From assembly GCA_022661535.1 (NCBI GenBank), contig JAKULF010000001.1:682001-746000 (forward strand): a stretch of 64,000 nt of DNA, read 5' to 3'. The position numbers and the translations under genes are program-made. Source of the stretch: Eutypa lata (Eukaryota > Ascomycota > Sordariomycetes > Xylariales > Diatrypaceae). Below are positions 9,185 to 21,302 of this stretch, piece after piece. The first letter of the stretch is position 1; the number at the start of each line of letters is the position of its first letter. The notes under the pieces were generated by a model, which was not told the origin of the DNA, did not search any database, and saw only the letters and a list, made by a program, of their open reading frames with translations.

Positions 9185-11214
9185 ATGGCGATGAGTACGT
9201 CTGATATTGCCCCACCTTCTGTGTATACTCGATGAATATTCACGGCTAACATAAAACTCTTTAGATCTTGATCTTAGTAATGGTACGCGCAAACAATGTT
9301 GTCTCCCGTCAAATCTTTTTTGAAAGCTTACTGATTTTATGATAACCATGTAGCGTCTGTTATGAAGGATGAGCAAGGTCGGCCCTTCATCGTCGTTAGA
9401 GAGTAAGTGCATTCATCCATTCATCTATCCACTCCCTGGAAGTACATGGAATTTCACCAGTTCTAATATATATATTCTCCTACTCTAGTCAAGGAAAGAA
9501 GAAGCGCCAGTATGGAAACGAAGCTGTCAAGTCTCACATCCTCGCCGCACGAACCGTTGCCAACATCGTCAAGACTTCCCTAGGCCCTCGAGGTCTCGAC
9601 AAGATCCTTATTTCCCCTGACGGTGACATCACAGTAACAAATGATGGAGCTACCATCTTACAACAAATGGAGATCTCCAACCACGTAGCAAAGCTTCTGG
9701 TCGAGCTCTCCAAGTCCCAGGATGACGAGATCGGTGACGGCACAACCGGCGTGGTCGTATTAGCAGGTGCGCTGCTAGAGCAGGCCGCCGAGCTGATAGA
9801 CAAGGGAATCCACCCCATCCGCATAGCCGATGGTTACGACCAGGCCTGCGATATTGCAGTTTCGGAGCTGGACCGGATATCAGATACCATCGAGTTCAGC
9901 CAGGAACACACCGAGAATCTCGTCAAGGTAGCACGGACAAGCTTAGGCAGCAAGATCGTCTCCAAGGCCCACGACCAGTTTGCCAACATCGCCGTCGACG
10001 CCGTTCTGTCCGTTGCCGACTTCGAGCGGAAAGACGTCGACTTCGAGCTGATCAAGGTGGACGGCAAGGTCGGCGGGGCGCTGGAGGACACGATCCTGGT
10101 GAAGGGCGTCATCGTGGACAAGGACTTCTCGCACCCGCAGATGCCGTCGGAGGTGCGGGACGCCAAGATCGCCATCCTGACGTGCGCGTTCGAGCCGCCG
10201 AAGCCCAAGACGAAGCACAAGCTGGAGATCGCGTCGGTTGAGGAGTTCAAGAAGCTGCAGAACTACGAGAAGGAGAAGTTCGTCGAGATGATCCAGCAGG
10301 TGAAAGACGCCGGCGCCAACCTCGCCATCTGCCAGTGGGGCTTCGATGACGAGGCCAACCACCTCCTGCTCCAGAACGACCTGCCCGCCGTCCGCTGGGT
10401 CGGCGGCCCCGAGATCGAGCTCATCGCCATCGCCACCAACGGCCGCATCGTGCCCCGCTTCGAGGACCTCAAGCCCGAGAAGCTCGGCACAGCTGGTATC
10501 GTCCGCGAGATGACCTTCGGCACTACCCGCGAGAAGATGCTCGTCATCGAGGAGTGCGCCAACACGAGGGCCGTCACTGTGTTCGTCCGTGGCAGCAACA
10601 AGATGGTAAGGCCATCCCCCCCTTCCCCCTTTTCCCTTCTTCTACCTTTCGTCACTATCAATCTCCCCCTTTTATCGCCCCTTTATGCAAACACACACAC
10701 ACATATATATACATATATATAAATGAACAATTGCTAACCTAACTACGTACAACAGATCATCGACGAAGCCCGCCGCTCCCTCCACGACGCCCTCTGCGTG
10801 GTGCGCAACCTGGTGCGCGACAACCGGGTGGTGTACGGCGGGGGCGCGGCCGAGATCGCCTGCTCGCTTGCGGTCGAGGACGCGGCGGTCCAGACGCCCG
10901 GGCTCGAGCAGTACGCGATGCGGGCGTTCGCCGAGGCCCTGGACGCGGTGCCCATGGCGCTGGCGGAGAACAGCGGCCTCAACCCGATCGCCACGCTGGC
11001 CGAGGTCAAGTCGCAGCAGGTCAAGAGCGACGACGCGCGCGGCCGCCTCGGCGTCGACTGCATGGGCCGCGGCAACAACGACATGCGCGACGCCTTCGTC
11101 ATCGACCCCCTCATCGGCAAGCGCCAGCAGCTCATGCTCGCTACCCAGCTCTGCCGCATGGTCCTCAAGGTCAATAATGTCATTATCAGTGGGTCTGGGG
11201 ACCAGGATTTCTAA
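9185..11214 (+). CDS. CCT5: T-complex protein 1 subunit epsilon (CCT5)
   Basis: This is one of the eight subunits of the cytosolic TRiC/CCT chaperonin, which folds actin, tubulin and WD40 proteins using ATP. Exons are 9185-9194, 9265-9282, 9354-9402, 9489-10605 and 10756-11214, giving 550 aa, the usual length. The first two exons are tiny (10 and 18 nt); splicing gives the start [19 protein letters not shown], then [18 protein letters not shown], which matches fungal CCT5. The chaperonin nucleotide motif GDGTTG is at residues 108-113, preceded by the equatorial-domain [10 protein letters not shown] and [10 protein letters not shown]. Intron 4 (10606-10755, 150 nt) carries a CA/TA microsatellite just before its acceptor. 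Codon third positions become strongly G/C from about nt 10000 onward. The family call is certain; the micro-exon model rests on frame closure and on the expected protein. Confidence 0.96.
10687..10722. repeat. (CA)n-(TA)n microsatellite in CCT5 intron 4
   Basis: Alternating CA then TA dinucleotides lie inside the fourth intron of CCT5, upstream of its acceptor at 10755. It is a likely length polymorphism. Confidence 0.8.
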
Positions 11215-12757
11215 GGGAGGCAGGTAGATACTTTTCTGACGGGAGCTTCTGAGCGAGTAGGTGTGGGAAGGAAAATAGAGGATGTAGATATGCGTGTAGG
11301 ACATCCGTTGGCATGTGTCTGTCTTATCTAGCACATGCGTGTCTAGATATATACATCCAACTATTCATCATCCGACTGTATTATCTATCCACCCTGTCGA
11401 GAGAAAAGTCTAGAAATTAGATAGATAGGTAGGTCAGTGGTTGGATGGAATGGATAGACCGTTGGCTGTCAAGAAAGCCAGAAGACAGAAGACAGAAGAC
11501 AGAAGTCAGAAGTCAAAAGCCAAAAGGAGATAACCTAACTAGATACCTAATAAAGAGAGGGGGTTAGGAAACGAGTTTTACGGTTTATACCCAGCGCTAT
11601 GGGGTTGATATCATATATGAAAGTCCTGTTTTCATTCTAGGTATACATACGGACGAAGAGCATGTTGGTGAACTAACCTTAACTCTTGATTATGTCGAGG
11701 TTCTCTTTCTCTACCTAACCTTTTGGCCGATGTCCTTTTCTTTTCAGGGGTATATTTAGTTGTCATTATTACTTCCACGAAGAGATGGTTAATCATCAAT
11801 AGCCCATGATATATTAATGGTCGTGTCACCTAAGGCCAATAAACCTAGCAATGACCCTCTCATTACAAATATAGTAGTTCTATATATATATATATATCAT
11901 GTCTCATTGAAGTTATATATGTCAACCATGCCTAAGTATTTACTAGAATCAAAAAGAATTCTCTTGCATCTGACCCTTTTTCTTATGGAGAGTGAACCAC
12001 GCTGATATAAATAGAAAGAGAAGAGAGAGAAATCATATTAACAACACAAGCAGTAAAAGGTAAAGACAAACAAGACACAAAGTTAAACAAGAACAGACGA
12101 CACCAAGTGAAGGGACCAGGGACTGTAAAATGAAATAAAATAAAAGTAGGGAATATATTGGAAGGAAGAAGCTAGTAATAAAACTTGCTTGCCCTCTTTC
12201 TTAGTTCCTTACGTCCGTCCATGCGCTCGCTCGCTCTCTGTGCTAACGAAATCCAGACCAGACCAGACCAGAACAGACCAGGAGACGGGAAATAGGAAAA
12301 TGGAGATGGGAAGCAGAATCCCCCCAATGAAGAAGCAAAGTATCAACTGCCGCCCTTCCTTGTTTGTTTGCTTGTTTCTTTTTACTTATCACCAAGTCCC
12401 ACTTATCTGTCTGTGTCTGTCTGTCTGCCCGTTTGCCTCATATACACTAGGTACCTAAGACACGCCTGCCTATGTATATATATGCATGTATGGACGTATA
12501 TACTTGTATGCCCCTTTTTCGAATCCTTGCTTTCCTATTCCTTTCGATTCTTCTCCTTTTGACCCTCCCTTATATACGTACTTCCATCGCCTTTCTATAT
12601 ATATACCATGTATGCGCAATGAATGAACGAACCCCTTTTCTTATGCCTAACAACACAATTCAACACACAACCACAATCTTCTCCTCGCTTCTTTCTTTCC
12701 CCATTACTCCACAAATCCTACCACATACCACACACCACCCCCCACACACACAGAAAA
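11215..12757. other. Convergent intergenic region with simple repeats
   Basis: This is shared 3' flank of CCT5 (+) and the HECT ligase (-). It holds a degenerate 7-nt repeat around CAGAAGA (about 11479-11515), a TA run near 11882-11898, a CCAGA pentamer run (about 12253-12282), and long C/T-rich stretches in 12330-12760. I see no gene in it. Confidence 0.5.
12253..12282. repeat. CCAGA pentamer repeat
   Basis: Tandem copies of CCAGA with one variant unit lie in the CCT5/HECT convergent spacer. Confidence 0.7.
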
Positions 12758-15700
12758 TCACGCAAACCCAAACCCCCTGGCATTCTCCAACGCCATGCTC
12801 AACCTCTCCTTCAGGACGTCGCGATCGCGGTACTCGGGCAACAGCAACGTACCGTAGCACGTGTACGCGGTGGGCAGGTGGCCCTTGTCGCCGAGCTCCT
12901 CGCCGTTGCGCTGGATCACGAACTGGATGTTCCCGACGCCGCCGACGGGGACGCGGTCGCTCGCCGTGACGAACTCGAGCAGCCGCCGCCGCATGTGCGG
13001 GTCGTAGCGCCGCACCACGGCCCAGAAGTCGCGCACGGCCCGGTGGCCCGCGTCCCAGCCGACGTAGCGGGCCGCGCGCCGGAGCTCCGACACGTCGATG
13101 TCCTCCGCCGTCTCGCCCTCGACGAGGGACTGGAGGAGCGGAGGCGTCAGGAGGGTGAGCGATTTCGGGTGCAGGCACCGCCGGAAGCCGCGCGAGAGGG
13201 CCGCGAACTGTGGCGCTACGGATACCGTGGTTAGGTACCGGATGTAGTCGCTCACGTAGGCGTTGCGGTTGTCGCTCGTCACGGCCGGCGCATCGGTCGG
13301 GTTCGATGAGGACGGTGATGGTTCGGCGCTGAGGCGGCCGGCAAGCTGTGGCCAGTGGTGCTCGTCGCCATTGTCGCTGCTGTCGTTGCTGTTGCCGTTG
13401 TCCCATTCCGGCTCAGCTGGTTGCATTTTCCGGGACACGGGCTGGCCGAACATGGAGGCGCTGAATTCGTAGGTGAGGGAGAAGATGTCTTCGACGCTGC
13501 CGTCTCGCTCGTTCCACTCAAGGAGCGTCGTGAGGCCGTTGGCGAGGTCTGGCCATCCGTCCGCGATGTGGTGGAGTTCTGTAACGGGCTCGCCTAGGAG
13601 TTTCTGGTAGAACGCTTTGGGAAAGGTGATGGGGAGGGTGAGGCCATTATAGACGGCGAGTGACATTAGTAGACCAAGAAGCTCGAACTTCCACTCAGGT
13701 TGGAGGGAGCCAGGCTGGAACCATGTCATCCGGGTTCTGTCATCAACCGTGAACGCGCCGTAGTCCGGGTTTAGGGCTTCCGCGATAGCCAGGCGGAAGA
13801 ATTCTTGCTGTACGCCGCCCGAGTCGAAACCTTCCTCGCCGCTGTCCTCTCCAAGGTGGACTTTCAGGGGTCGCATGATCTCGCGCTCTTCACGCCTCCA
13901 GAGTTGGTCGAAAGCATCTTCGAGAACAGTCTCCCGGCCGATGCTTAAGATGAGGTACTTGGAGGACGGCACTTTGAGCAGATCTTGCAGAACGTTCTTA
14001 TGGTGCAGTTCCGTGATAAGGCTACCGTGCTTAATAATTGCCTCTATCCGACCCTGCAGCGAGCTTGCTTCCTCGTAAGCGCGGTTCATCCGCGAGAAGT
14101 TGATAGCTCGGAAGTACGATACCCGAGATGCGGGCGTGAATAGGTAGGGGTGGTCCAATAGGTGAACCCTCTGTGTCGAGTCGAAGGTCAACCATGAGAC
14201 TGGCATCTGGACAGAGTCAAGTCGTTCACCAAAATACTCGGCAAAAAAGGACATGTCTCCTAGTAAGAGAGACTGTCGTTTCTGGTCTGCCTCCGAGTTA
14301 GCGTAACCTCTTGAATCATATGGGGGGGAAATACGAACACATGGCAGCAGTCAGTGCAAGAGCACCACCGAATGGACCATCCCCGGGAACGTCAGCTTTG
14401 CCCTCCCATTCGTTGAACATGACTGCCCTTGCCCAATCAAGTATGAGGATCGGCATTCTCTTCTCATGCATGCTACCCTCCGCTTTAGAGACATTCAGCG
14501 GAGATTGTGAGGTGAATTCAAGATGAGCAAGAAATATGTCAACAATGTCCTTTTCTTGTTCACCATCTGAGTCCTGATCAAATTCTAATAATAAATCAAA
14601 ACGACGTCTCGCAGGAATCACCGTTAGTAGTCTCTTCGCAAGTCTAAGGGCCAAGCCATCTGTGAACGCATCCTCGTATTGCAAGAAGAGGGAAGTTTGG
14701 CGAGACATAGCACCACCGTTTGTAAGCGTAAGTCCATGAGCTCGGAGACGCGATATGTCGATCAGTTGCCTCGAATGGCCAACCAGCGGAGCGGCAGCGA
14801 CAAGAGCATGGAGACAGATAGACACGATGAAACCAGCTTCAGTGTTTGTGAAAGAGTTCTCTGATGGAGGGAACAGTTTTGATGTAGGTGATCTAGGAGA
14901 CTGTAAAGGCTTAGGCGGAGCAAAAAGACCTGAGAGGGCCACCCAGAGGCTATCGAAAACAAGACTTGGCGCAACTCTCGTCAGGCGTAGCATGCAATAC
15001 CATAGACTATGGGAGTCGATCAGACCATCGCGGCCAGTGAAAGATTCTAAGACGGCCCGAGGATCGCTGAGTACGTTGAAGATGCTCTGTTCGGCGAAAA
15101 GTTTCCACTCCAACCTTAAGTTTTGAGGGTAGTGTTTCGAATTCTTCCGTCTCCTCCATGGTTTTAACTGGCCAGGACGATGCTTTGCGGAGTCATATCG
15201 GCTGAAGCTTGAAGGCTCTAACAAATGGCTTTCGCTAGTAGCATCTTCTTGTAACACGTCGCAGATAAAGTCTATAGACTGTATGTTTAAGCGCGATAAT
15301 GACTGTGGAAGAAAACTGTTTAATTCAGATGTAGAGTCTTGATGGTTAGGGACGATTTGAGAGTCAAAGGTGTCATCTGGCACACTCGCTGACACTCCTG
15401 TACTATTTGAAGCATCGTCTCTATGGCTGCCTTCCGATTGGAGTTGCGGTGCATCTTGATGTTGATGTTCGGGCCCGGTGACCGGATTCTGTTCATCCGG
15501 CTCTATCTCAAGACTCTTGTCTATTGACAGCTGTGATGAAGTCCGAGTTATAGTAGACGATGTTCGAACCAACCCTTTCGAGACTATCTCTGTATGGCTT
15601 GGGCGTGTAGTGGGCGACGGAGAGCCAGAATCACTCGGAATAGGCTCTATAGTCCCTTTGCCTGGCGGCTTAGTAAGAGATGACGTACGTATCCGAGCAT

Positions 15701-16835
15701 GTGACCTTTTTCTCGAATGTGACGGCCGGTGACGAGGAGCCGGCGACTCCAAGGAATTTTGGCGCTCGAGGTTGTAGCTCCGGTCAACTCCTGAGATGGC
15801 TTCCCTGTTCGCATTTTGCGCGGACACTGAAAGATTCTCGAGATCTTCTTCAGTAGACACGTTATTGTGAAGGTGGGGTTTTACTTCAGTTGAAGAAATA
15901 GTGGAAGGCTCAGATACCAGCTCTTCATGTTCCTCCGTTGGCGATGGGTTTTGTATAGTTTTGTCAGGGTGACCAGTCGAATCATGAAGTGCCGCTTCTG
16001 CCTTTTCTGCAATTGCTTCCAGAGTATTAGGAGTTAACCATTCTAACATCTTAAAGGCCACCGTTCCGAAGACGTTTGCTGCAAATGATCGGTAGTCTTT
16101 AGTTATTGCCTTCTCATTTATACGAACTTTAGGGGTAGAATCAGAAGACTCGGCCAGTGATTCACCCCTTTGGTTGGTATCCACGACTGTACTATCATGG
16201 TTCGTGTTGCGAGTTTCAGGTGTAGTAGGTGTGCGCGCAGGTCTAGGTAAAACAGGTTTGAAGCCTTTTGTTCTTAGCTGGTCTTTTGAAGCATCGTGTT
16301 GTGGTTGTCCCTGAGGGGGGGATTTCAAGCGCCGATGCCTGTCCTCGCTCGAGGTAGAGGTACACTTGGTAGAAAAGGTGAGCGGTTTGATAGAGTCGCT
16401 GGGCTTAGTCGGAGGTTGAAGATTGGGACATAGTCGACTCTCCGGGTTATCCTGTCCGGCTAGGTAGACAGCCAACGTTCTAGCGCTAGTTGGGTTGTAC
16501 CGGCGAATTGGTGCTTTCCCAGCCAAGCGCCTTCGACAAGAGAAGCACGAAGGTGTTGGGCAATCACTAACACCACAGCCATATCGAAGTTGAACGACGA
16601 ACCTTTCGACTAGGATTTGCAGATGATAGCGTCGGCTCGCGCGGTGTATATTGTAAACTCTTTTTGGATTCTCGATATCGATAACAAGCTCCTTCAACTC
16701 GGCGGGAGCATCGAGGGGGAGTCGCGGAAATGGAACTTGTTCCCATAGCGCAGCCAGGACGTCGGCCTCGAGGGTAGCATGGCCGGGACCGTGTTCGCCA
16801 TGCTCGGACAGGTCGGCGATGACGTTACGCGTCAT
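12758..16835 (-). CDS. HECT-type E3 ubiquitin ligase with N-terminal AZUL zinc finger (UBE3A/Hul4-like)
   Basis: The ligase transfers ubiquitin from E2 to substrates through a catalytic cysteine. Exons in transcription order are 16835-14339 and 14286-12758; the 52-nt intron 14338-14287 has a weak GTTCGT donor, a GCTAAC branch site and a GCAG acceptor. The join gives LTAAMYQKRQSLLLGDMSFF and a 1341-aa protein. Near the N terminus, Cys87, 92, 97 and 100 (YGCGVSDCPTPSCFSC) form an AZUL-type zinc finger as in human UBE3A. Residues about 120-610 are Ser/Thr/Pro-rich and probably disordered. The C-terminal HECT domain has EEGFDSGGVQQEFF, WFQPGS, LPITFPKAFYQKLLG, and the catalytic Cys1309 in LPTAYTCYGTLLLPEY, ending in GFGFA. 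An Asp/Asn/Ser-rich insertion interrupts the HECT domain near NGNSNDSSDNGDEHH. Hul4 orthology is inferred. Confidence 0.9.
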
Positions 16836-18395
16836 ATCATGAGGAACGGGAATTTGACTGTGTAATTGAAACCCTCTCGAGGAATAAGGTCACGATAAAG
16901 CCTGCTTACTCGAACTACCGTTTACGAAATTGAGGAAGTTGTAGAGTCTGACGAAGCAAGACGAGGCTAGGCAGGACAAAACAAGGCTAGACAACGGGAC
17001 GCCGGGTCCGAGTCGGATTGAATGAAGACGAAGAACAATTGAATAATTGATTGTATTGTCCTTCATTAAGAAGTTAAAAGGGGATATTGAAAGTGCTTAT
17101 AGCGTATTGCTGCTACTCGAGAATATTATTAAATAAAATAAAGACACTCTCACTTTCTGGAATCCAACTTGAAACGCTTATGGTAACACAGATAATGAAT
17201 CGTCATATTCAGATTCCGACCCTCACACTCCATCATCAGTTTCGGGTTGTCTATGTAGAAGTGCTAGTGCTAGGTGGTTCTATACTACGTATAGATATGT
17301 CTAACTACGGTATATCTGCACTTGGTCCACAGTTAGCCTGCATGTATCCAGGTTATGCAGTCTAACGGGGTAGAATAAACAGATGGAACAGCGGCTCTAC
17401 CGTGATTCCCCGCCTGCCCGCCTTGCCCGCATCCAAGCAATCAATGATTCCAACATCAATGATTGAAGGGCATCAATATCCTCGTAGGACCAAGTACGTA
17501 CCTACATATTCCCGTCGAATGCCAAGAGATCCAGAAGCAAATTTATCAGGCACTGACATCGAGTCATATCCGACTAATTTTTGGCATATCGCCACCCAAT
17601 ACGGCTATTAGTAATACACTGAATAGAAGATATGCAGCCACTATTAATAACTACTATGTATCTCTAGAGGGTCAGACGATATACGCAGGACAGCAGGGCC
17701 GACTTATTATTGTCGGAATGTTATCTGAATTATAATATCTGAGTAAAGATACTACTTGAAGCTAGCGTCTTCAGGTTAAGGCTGCCTCTTTTGTTCAAAG
17801 CCACCCATAGACGTAGGAAACCCTGACGTAACTTGGTCGGCATAACACTGTAATAGCGGCATAATCCATGTATGTATACAACGCTAAGTACCTAAAGATA
17901 GACTGATAGAGACTGATGAGAGATAACTAACCACTAACCCCGCCAAAAACTTGAAGCGCCACCAAAAAATGTTAATTGATGAATTCGAATAAATCCCTCC
18001 CACCAACGGTAGTACAACCCCTCGTGACGATTTTTAAATTCCCGGCACCTTCAACTACATTCCCGCCTACAACACCATACATCATACATGCTATATCCAG
18101 CCCTATTGTAAGGTTTGCTGCAGATCATATTTGCTGAACTCCTCCTCATAAGTTCACCATCACAAGAAGGACCTAGACGAGACTTCTTATTGTGCCTTGC
18201 TTTAGGTATTTGAAAAGATCACTTTCTAGAAGACAAAAAAGGTCATTTTGTCTTCTGACATTTTCTGGACTTCTCTTGAAATTATTTGGTTGTGGGGCAT
18301 CCGTCCTGACTTATAAGTTATTGATAACTTGGGCCGGATCCTTTATCAGAACAACAATCATTCATTTCACTTCTACTTTCTGTTAAGCCGCAAAC
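16836..18395. other. Divergent intergenic region, HECT ligase / REI1
   Basis: About 1.6 kb of AT-rich sequence. Short open frames near 17.1-17.7 kb lack recognisable motifs. Pyrimidine-rich stretches just before 18396 look like the REI1 leader. Confidence 0.4.
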
Positions 18396-20159
18396 ATGGC
18401 TACAATCGTAGCAAGTCGGTCCTCCAACAATGGCTCCGTAGCCAAACAAGATCCTACACCATCATCCCACCAATTTACATGTAATACCTGCCAAGTTGCG
18501 TTTCGCTTTGCCGATACTCAGAAGGGGCACATGAAAGGTGATTGGCAGTAAGTAAATGTTTCCTCCCTATTCACTTCCCCGAACTGTAGTCCGATGGAAC
18601 TGTCGAATCTAACACATACCTTCTATAGCCGGTATAACCTCAAACGTCGGGTCGCATCACTGCCTCCTATCTCATCGGAAGTCTTCACCGAGAAGGTCTT
18701 ACAAGCCCGTGCCGCTACCAGCGCTGAGGCTAACCGTGCTGGTTTCCAACAAGTCTGCGACGTATGCCAACGAACTTACTACAGTGAAAACTCATACCGG
18801 AATCATATTTCGAGCCAGAAGCACAAGGTTAAAGAGCTTGCCTCACAACGAAAGCAAGAAGGTGTTCCAGACGACGAGGTGAAGTCAGTTATGAGTTCGA
18901 CCTTCTCTCTCGGCGACCCTCTGCCTGCCGAAGGCGAAGTTGACTCGGATGCCGAAGAGGAGTTTAATGAAGTCGTCGAGGGTCTCCAGAAGGCCAACTT
19001 GAAGGAGCACCCTGAGATCGTGTCGCCTGTTAAGCGACCCTCGAATCCTGATCCTGAAGCTGAGGAAGAGCACAAGGAAGACCATTCTGTATCCGCTGCT
19101 GGCACTGAAAACAAGTCGACTACATCCACCGCCGCGCCCACTTTTACTCTTAAGTCGTGCCTATTTTGCAATTATGAATCCCCCACTGTGCCTCTCAATG
19201 TGGTTCACATGGAACGCATCCACAGCATGTTCATCCCCGAGAAGCAGTACCTAGTTGACCTAGATGGTCTAATGGGTGCTTTACAACAACAAATTCACGA
19301 GTTCCATGAATGCTTGTATTGTGGAAAATACAAGTCCACGGCACTAGCAGTTCAGACTCATATGCGTGATAAGGGACACTGCAGGATTCCTTTCCATTCA
19401 GAGGAGGAGCAACTTGAGATTGGTGAATATTACGATTTCAGAAGTACCTATTCCGATGAGGAAGAGTCAGATGACGAATCTAGGGATGGTGATAAGCAAA
19501 ACGGCGGGGCTAAGCTTGGTGCAAAACGATCATCAAAGGCTGTCGGAGAGGATGGTGATGAAATCATGGGAGATGAAGGCTGGGAAACTGACAGCTCTGT
19601 TTCATCATGCAATTCGGATGACTTAAAAGCCATCCCTGTTGATCACCATCTCCAGCAGTTCGATCGACTTGAGAAGCACCCTCATCACTCGTCTCATGAC
19701 CCTCGTCACCACCACCAAAAGGACGGCTGGCACTCACATGCCCACAAGCATCGTGCCATCTTCTATGATGACACCGAGTTACATCTGCCTTCAGGTCGCG
19801 CTGTTGGACATCGATCCTTGGCGAAATATTGGCGCCAGAACCTCCACAACCACCCTTCGCCTCAAGAGCGGGAGAGGTTAGCGATCGAGGCCGCAGAAAA
19901 CGGCGAAAATGCCATGGATGTCGACGGCGATGATGACAAGCAGGTTACTAACCGCCGGGACAACCGAGGCAACAGGACTCTCGCTACTCGAGCCAATGGT
20001 GGTACGGGTATGTTGGGAGTCACAGATCAGAAGAAAAGGGAGGTTAGACGGATGGAGGGTAGAGATCGGAAGCAGGAGCAGGCTGCTCAGAGACGCAACC
20101 AATGGGCCGTCAATAAGCAAGCTAACCACCAGAAGTACTACAACTTACAGATTCTATGA
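18396..20159 (+). CDS. REI1: Cytoplasmic 60S subunit biogenesis factor Rei1/Reh1-like
   Basis: This zinc-finger protein acts late in cytoplasmic 60S maturation; in yeast Rei1 probes the peptide exit tunnel and helps release Arx1-Alb1. Exons are 18396-18547 and 18629-20159 (intron 18548-18628, 81 nt, GTAAGT...TATAG), giving 560 aa. The first exon supplies zinc finger 1 (Cys29, Cys32, His45, His51; FTCNTCQVAFRFADTQKGHM), which would be lost if the downstream ATG at 18594 were used. Finger 2 is at Cys94, Cys97, His110, His116 (CDVCQRTYYSENSYRNH). Two more are at CLFCNYESPTVPLNVVHMERIH-type and CLYCGKYKSTALAVQTHM-type blocks. An acidic stretch (SDEEESDDESRDGD) and a His-rich run follow. The C-terminal GRAVGHRSLAKYWRQNL and QKYYNLQIL are typical of the family. 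Rei1 and Reh1 are paralogues only in yeast, so one gene here probably does both jobs. Confidence 0.95.
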
Positions 20160-20799
20160 GCTATCTTTGGCGCTGCCGTTTCAGCGAAGCCAACAACTGG
20201 TACTCGTTGCGGCTGTAGTCCATTGAGCATCAATATCGATGGACCTTCAAAAAGTAGGCACTTTTGGAATCAAGTAGTAGTTACACAAAGTCTGCATTGT
20301 CAATGCAACAAGAGTATTGTGCTTATCATGCTTCTGTCCGTTGTCTTGTGATGTGTTTGCATTTCATCTTTTGTGGTCACATACATATTTCATCATTAAC
20401 TTGAGAAAGGGTATTGATACACGTAGTCATGATGTCGGGCTCCTGATGTCATATTTGGAGACCTTGTGATTTCGCATTGCCTACAATATGCAGATTACCG
20501 TGGAAAGGTTTACCACATAAAATTGTTTCCCAATCATTAAATAATAAGTGAGCCCGCTACCGTCCATGGGTGGAAGATGTTGAATAAATGTGATACTAGC
20601 CGTAGTTTAACTATTATGACGCAGAGTCGGAATATCACACACACACACGAACACATATATATAAAGCACCCAGCTTTATACACCATAATTTCTGCAATCG
20701 ACTAGGCTATCCTCTATTTGCCCTACCTGGGTGTCAGGGTATAAGATGTACGTTACAGGTTTAAGGTGCAGAGTAAGTGGCAGCGAAGCTCCGGCGAAC

Positions 20800-20845
20800 T
20801 ATATAGGGTGTCTGGCAGCCTATATAAAGGGGGCTTCGCCCCCTT
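20800..20845. repeat. Two adjacent perfect hairpins
   Basis: Hairpin 1 has arms TATATAGG (20800-20807) and CCTATATA (20819-20826) with an 11-nt loop. Hairpin 2 follows immediately: AAGGGGGC (20827-20834), loop TTC, GCCCCCTT (20838-20845). The GC-clamped second stem is unusual in this AT-rich spacer. It could be a terminator-like RNA structure, a remnant of a mobile or mitochondrial hairpin element, or chance. Confidence 0.7.
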
Positions 20846-21264
20846 GAATTCTGTAGTGAAGCAGGCGTTAATGGTCATATCTATTCACCCTAAGCTCCGA
20901 TTTCCCCCTTTCATTCTGAACATAATCATCTGACAATGTGTACCATCTGCATGACCTTGTTTATATCCTCTGCTCCTATCAGTCTCTTGGTTGGTACAAA
21001 GGATCCCTAAGGTCTACCCCCTATTTCGCCATACATTTAACAGACCGAAAAAGGTGAGATACGGACGGAGAGCTAATCGTCATCTACACATACTTATTTA
21101 TCTAATACAGAACTAACAATGGTGTGGGAAATAGGGGGTAAGGAGATGTCTCACATTGAGTACTTGGTAGACTTGGGGCACAACCCAGAAAGAAAAAAGA
21201 AGGAGACGAAGAAAATAACAAAGTTGCAAGAAAGAAAGGAAAAAGAAAACCCTACAACACCTGG

Positions 21265-21302
21265 GATTTTCACAGGGGTTCCACAGCTCCCCTGTGAGAA
21301 TC
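21265..21302. repeat. 14-bp inverted repeat with 10-nt spacer
   Basis: GATTTTCACAGGGG (21265-21278) and CCCCTGTGAGAATC (21289-21302) pair at 13 of 14 positions, with the one mismatch a possible G-U pair in RNA. It lies about 290 nt downstream of the membrane-protein stop codon. Confidence 0.7.

Noticed and set aside
12758..16835. HECT gene as a frameshifted pseudogene
   Set aside because: A good branch site and acceptor plus a usable donor restore an intact 1341-aa frame ending in a normal HECT C terminus.
17463..17735. 90-aa frame between HECT and REI1
   Set aside because: Overlaps another equally plausible frame; no recognised domain and no promoter context.
21251..21290. Possible 5S rRNA relic (ACAACACCTGGGATT)
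   Set aside because: Only about 14 bases resemble the 5S 3' end; the rest does not align.
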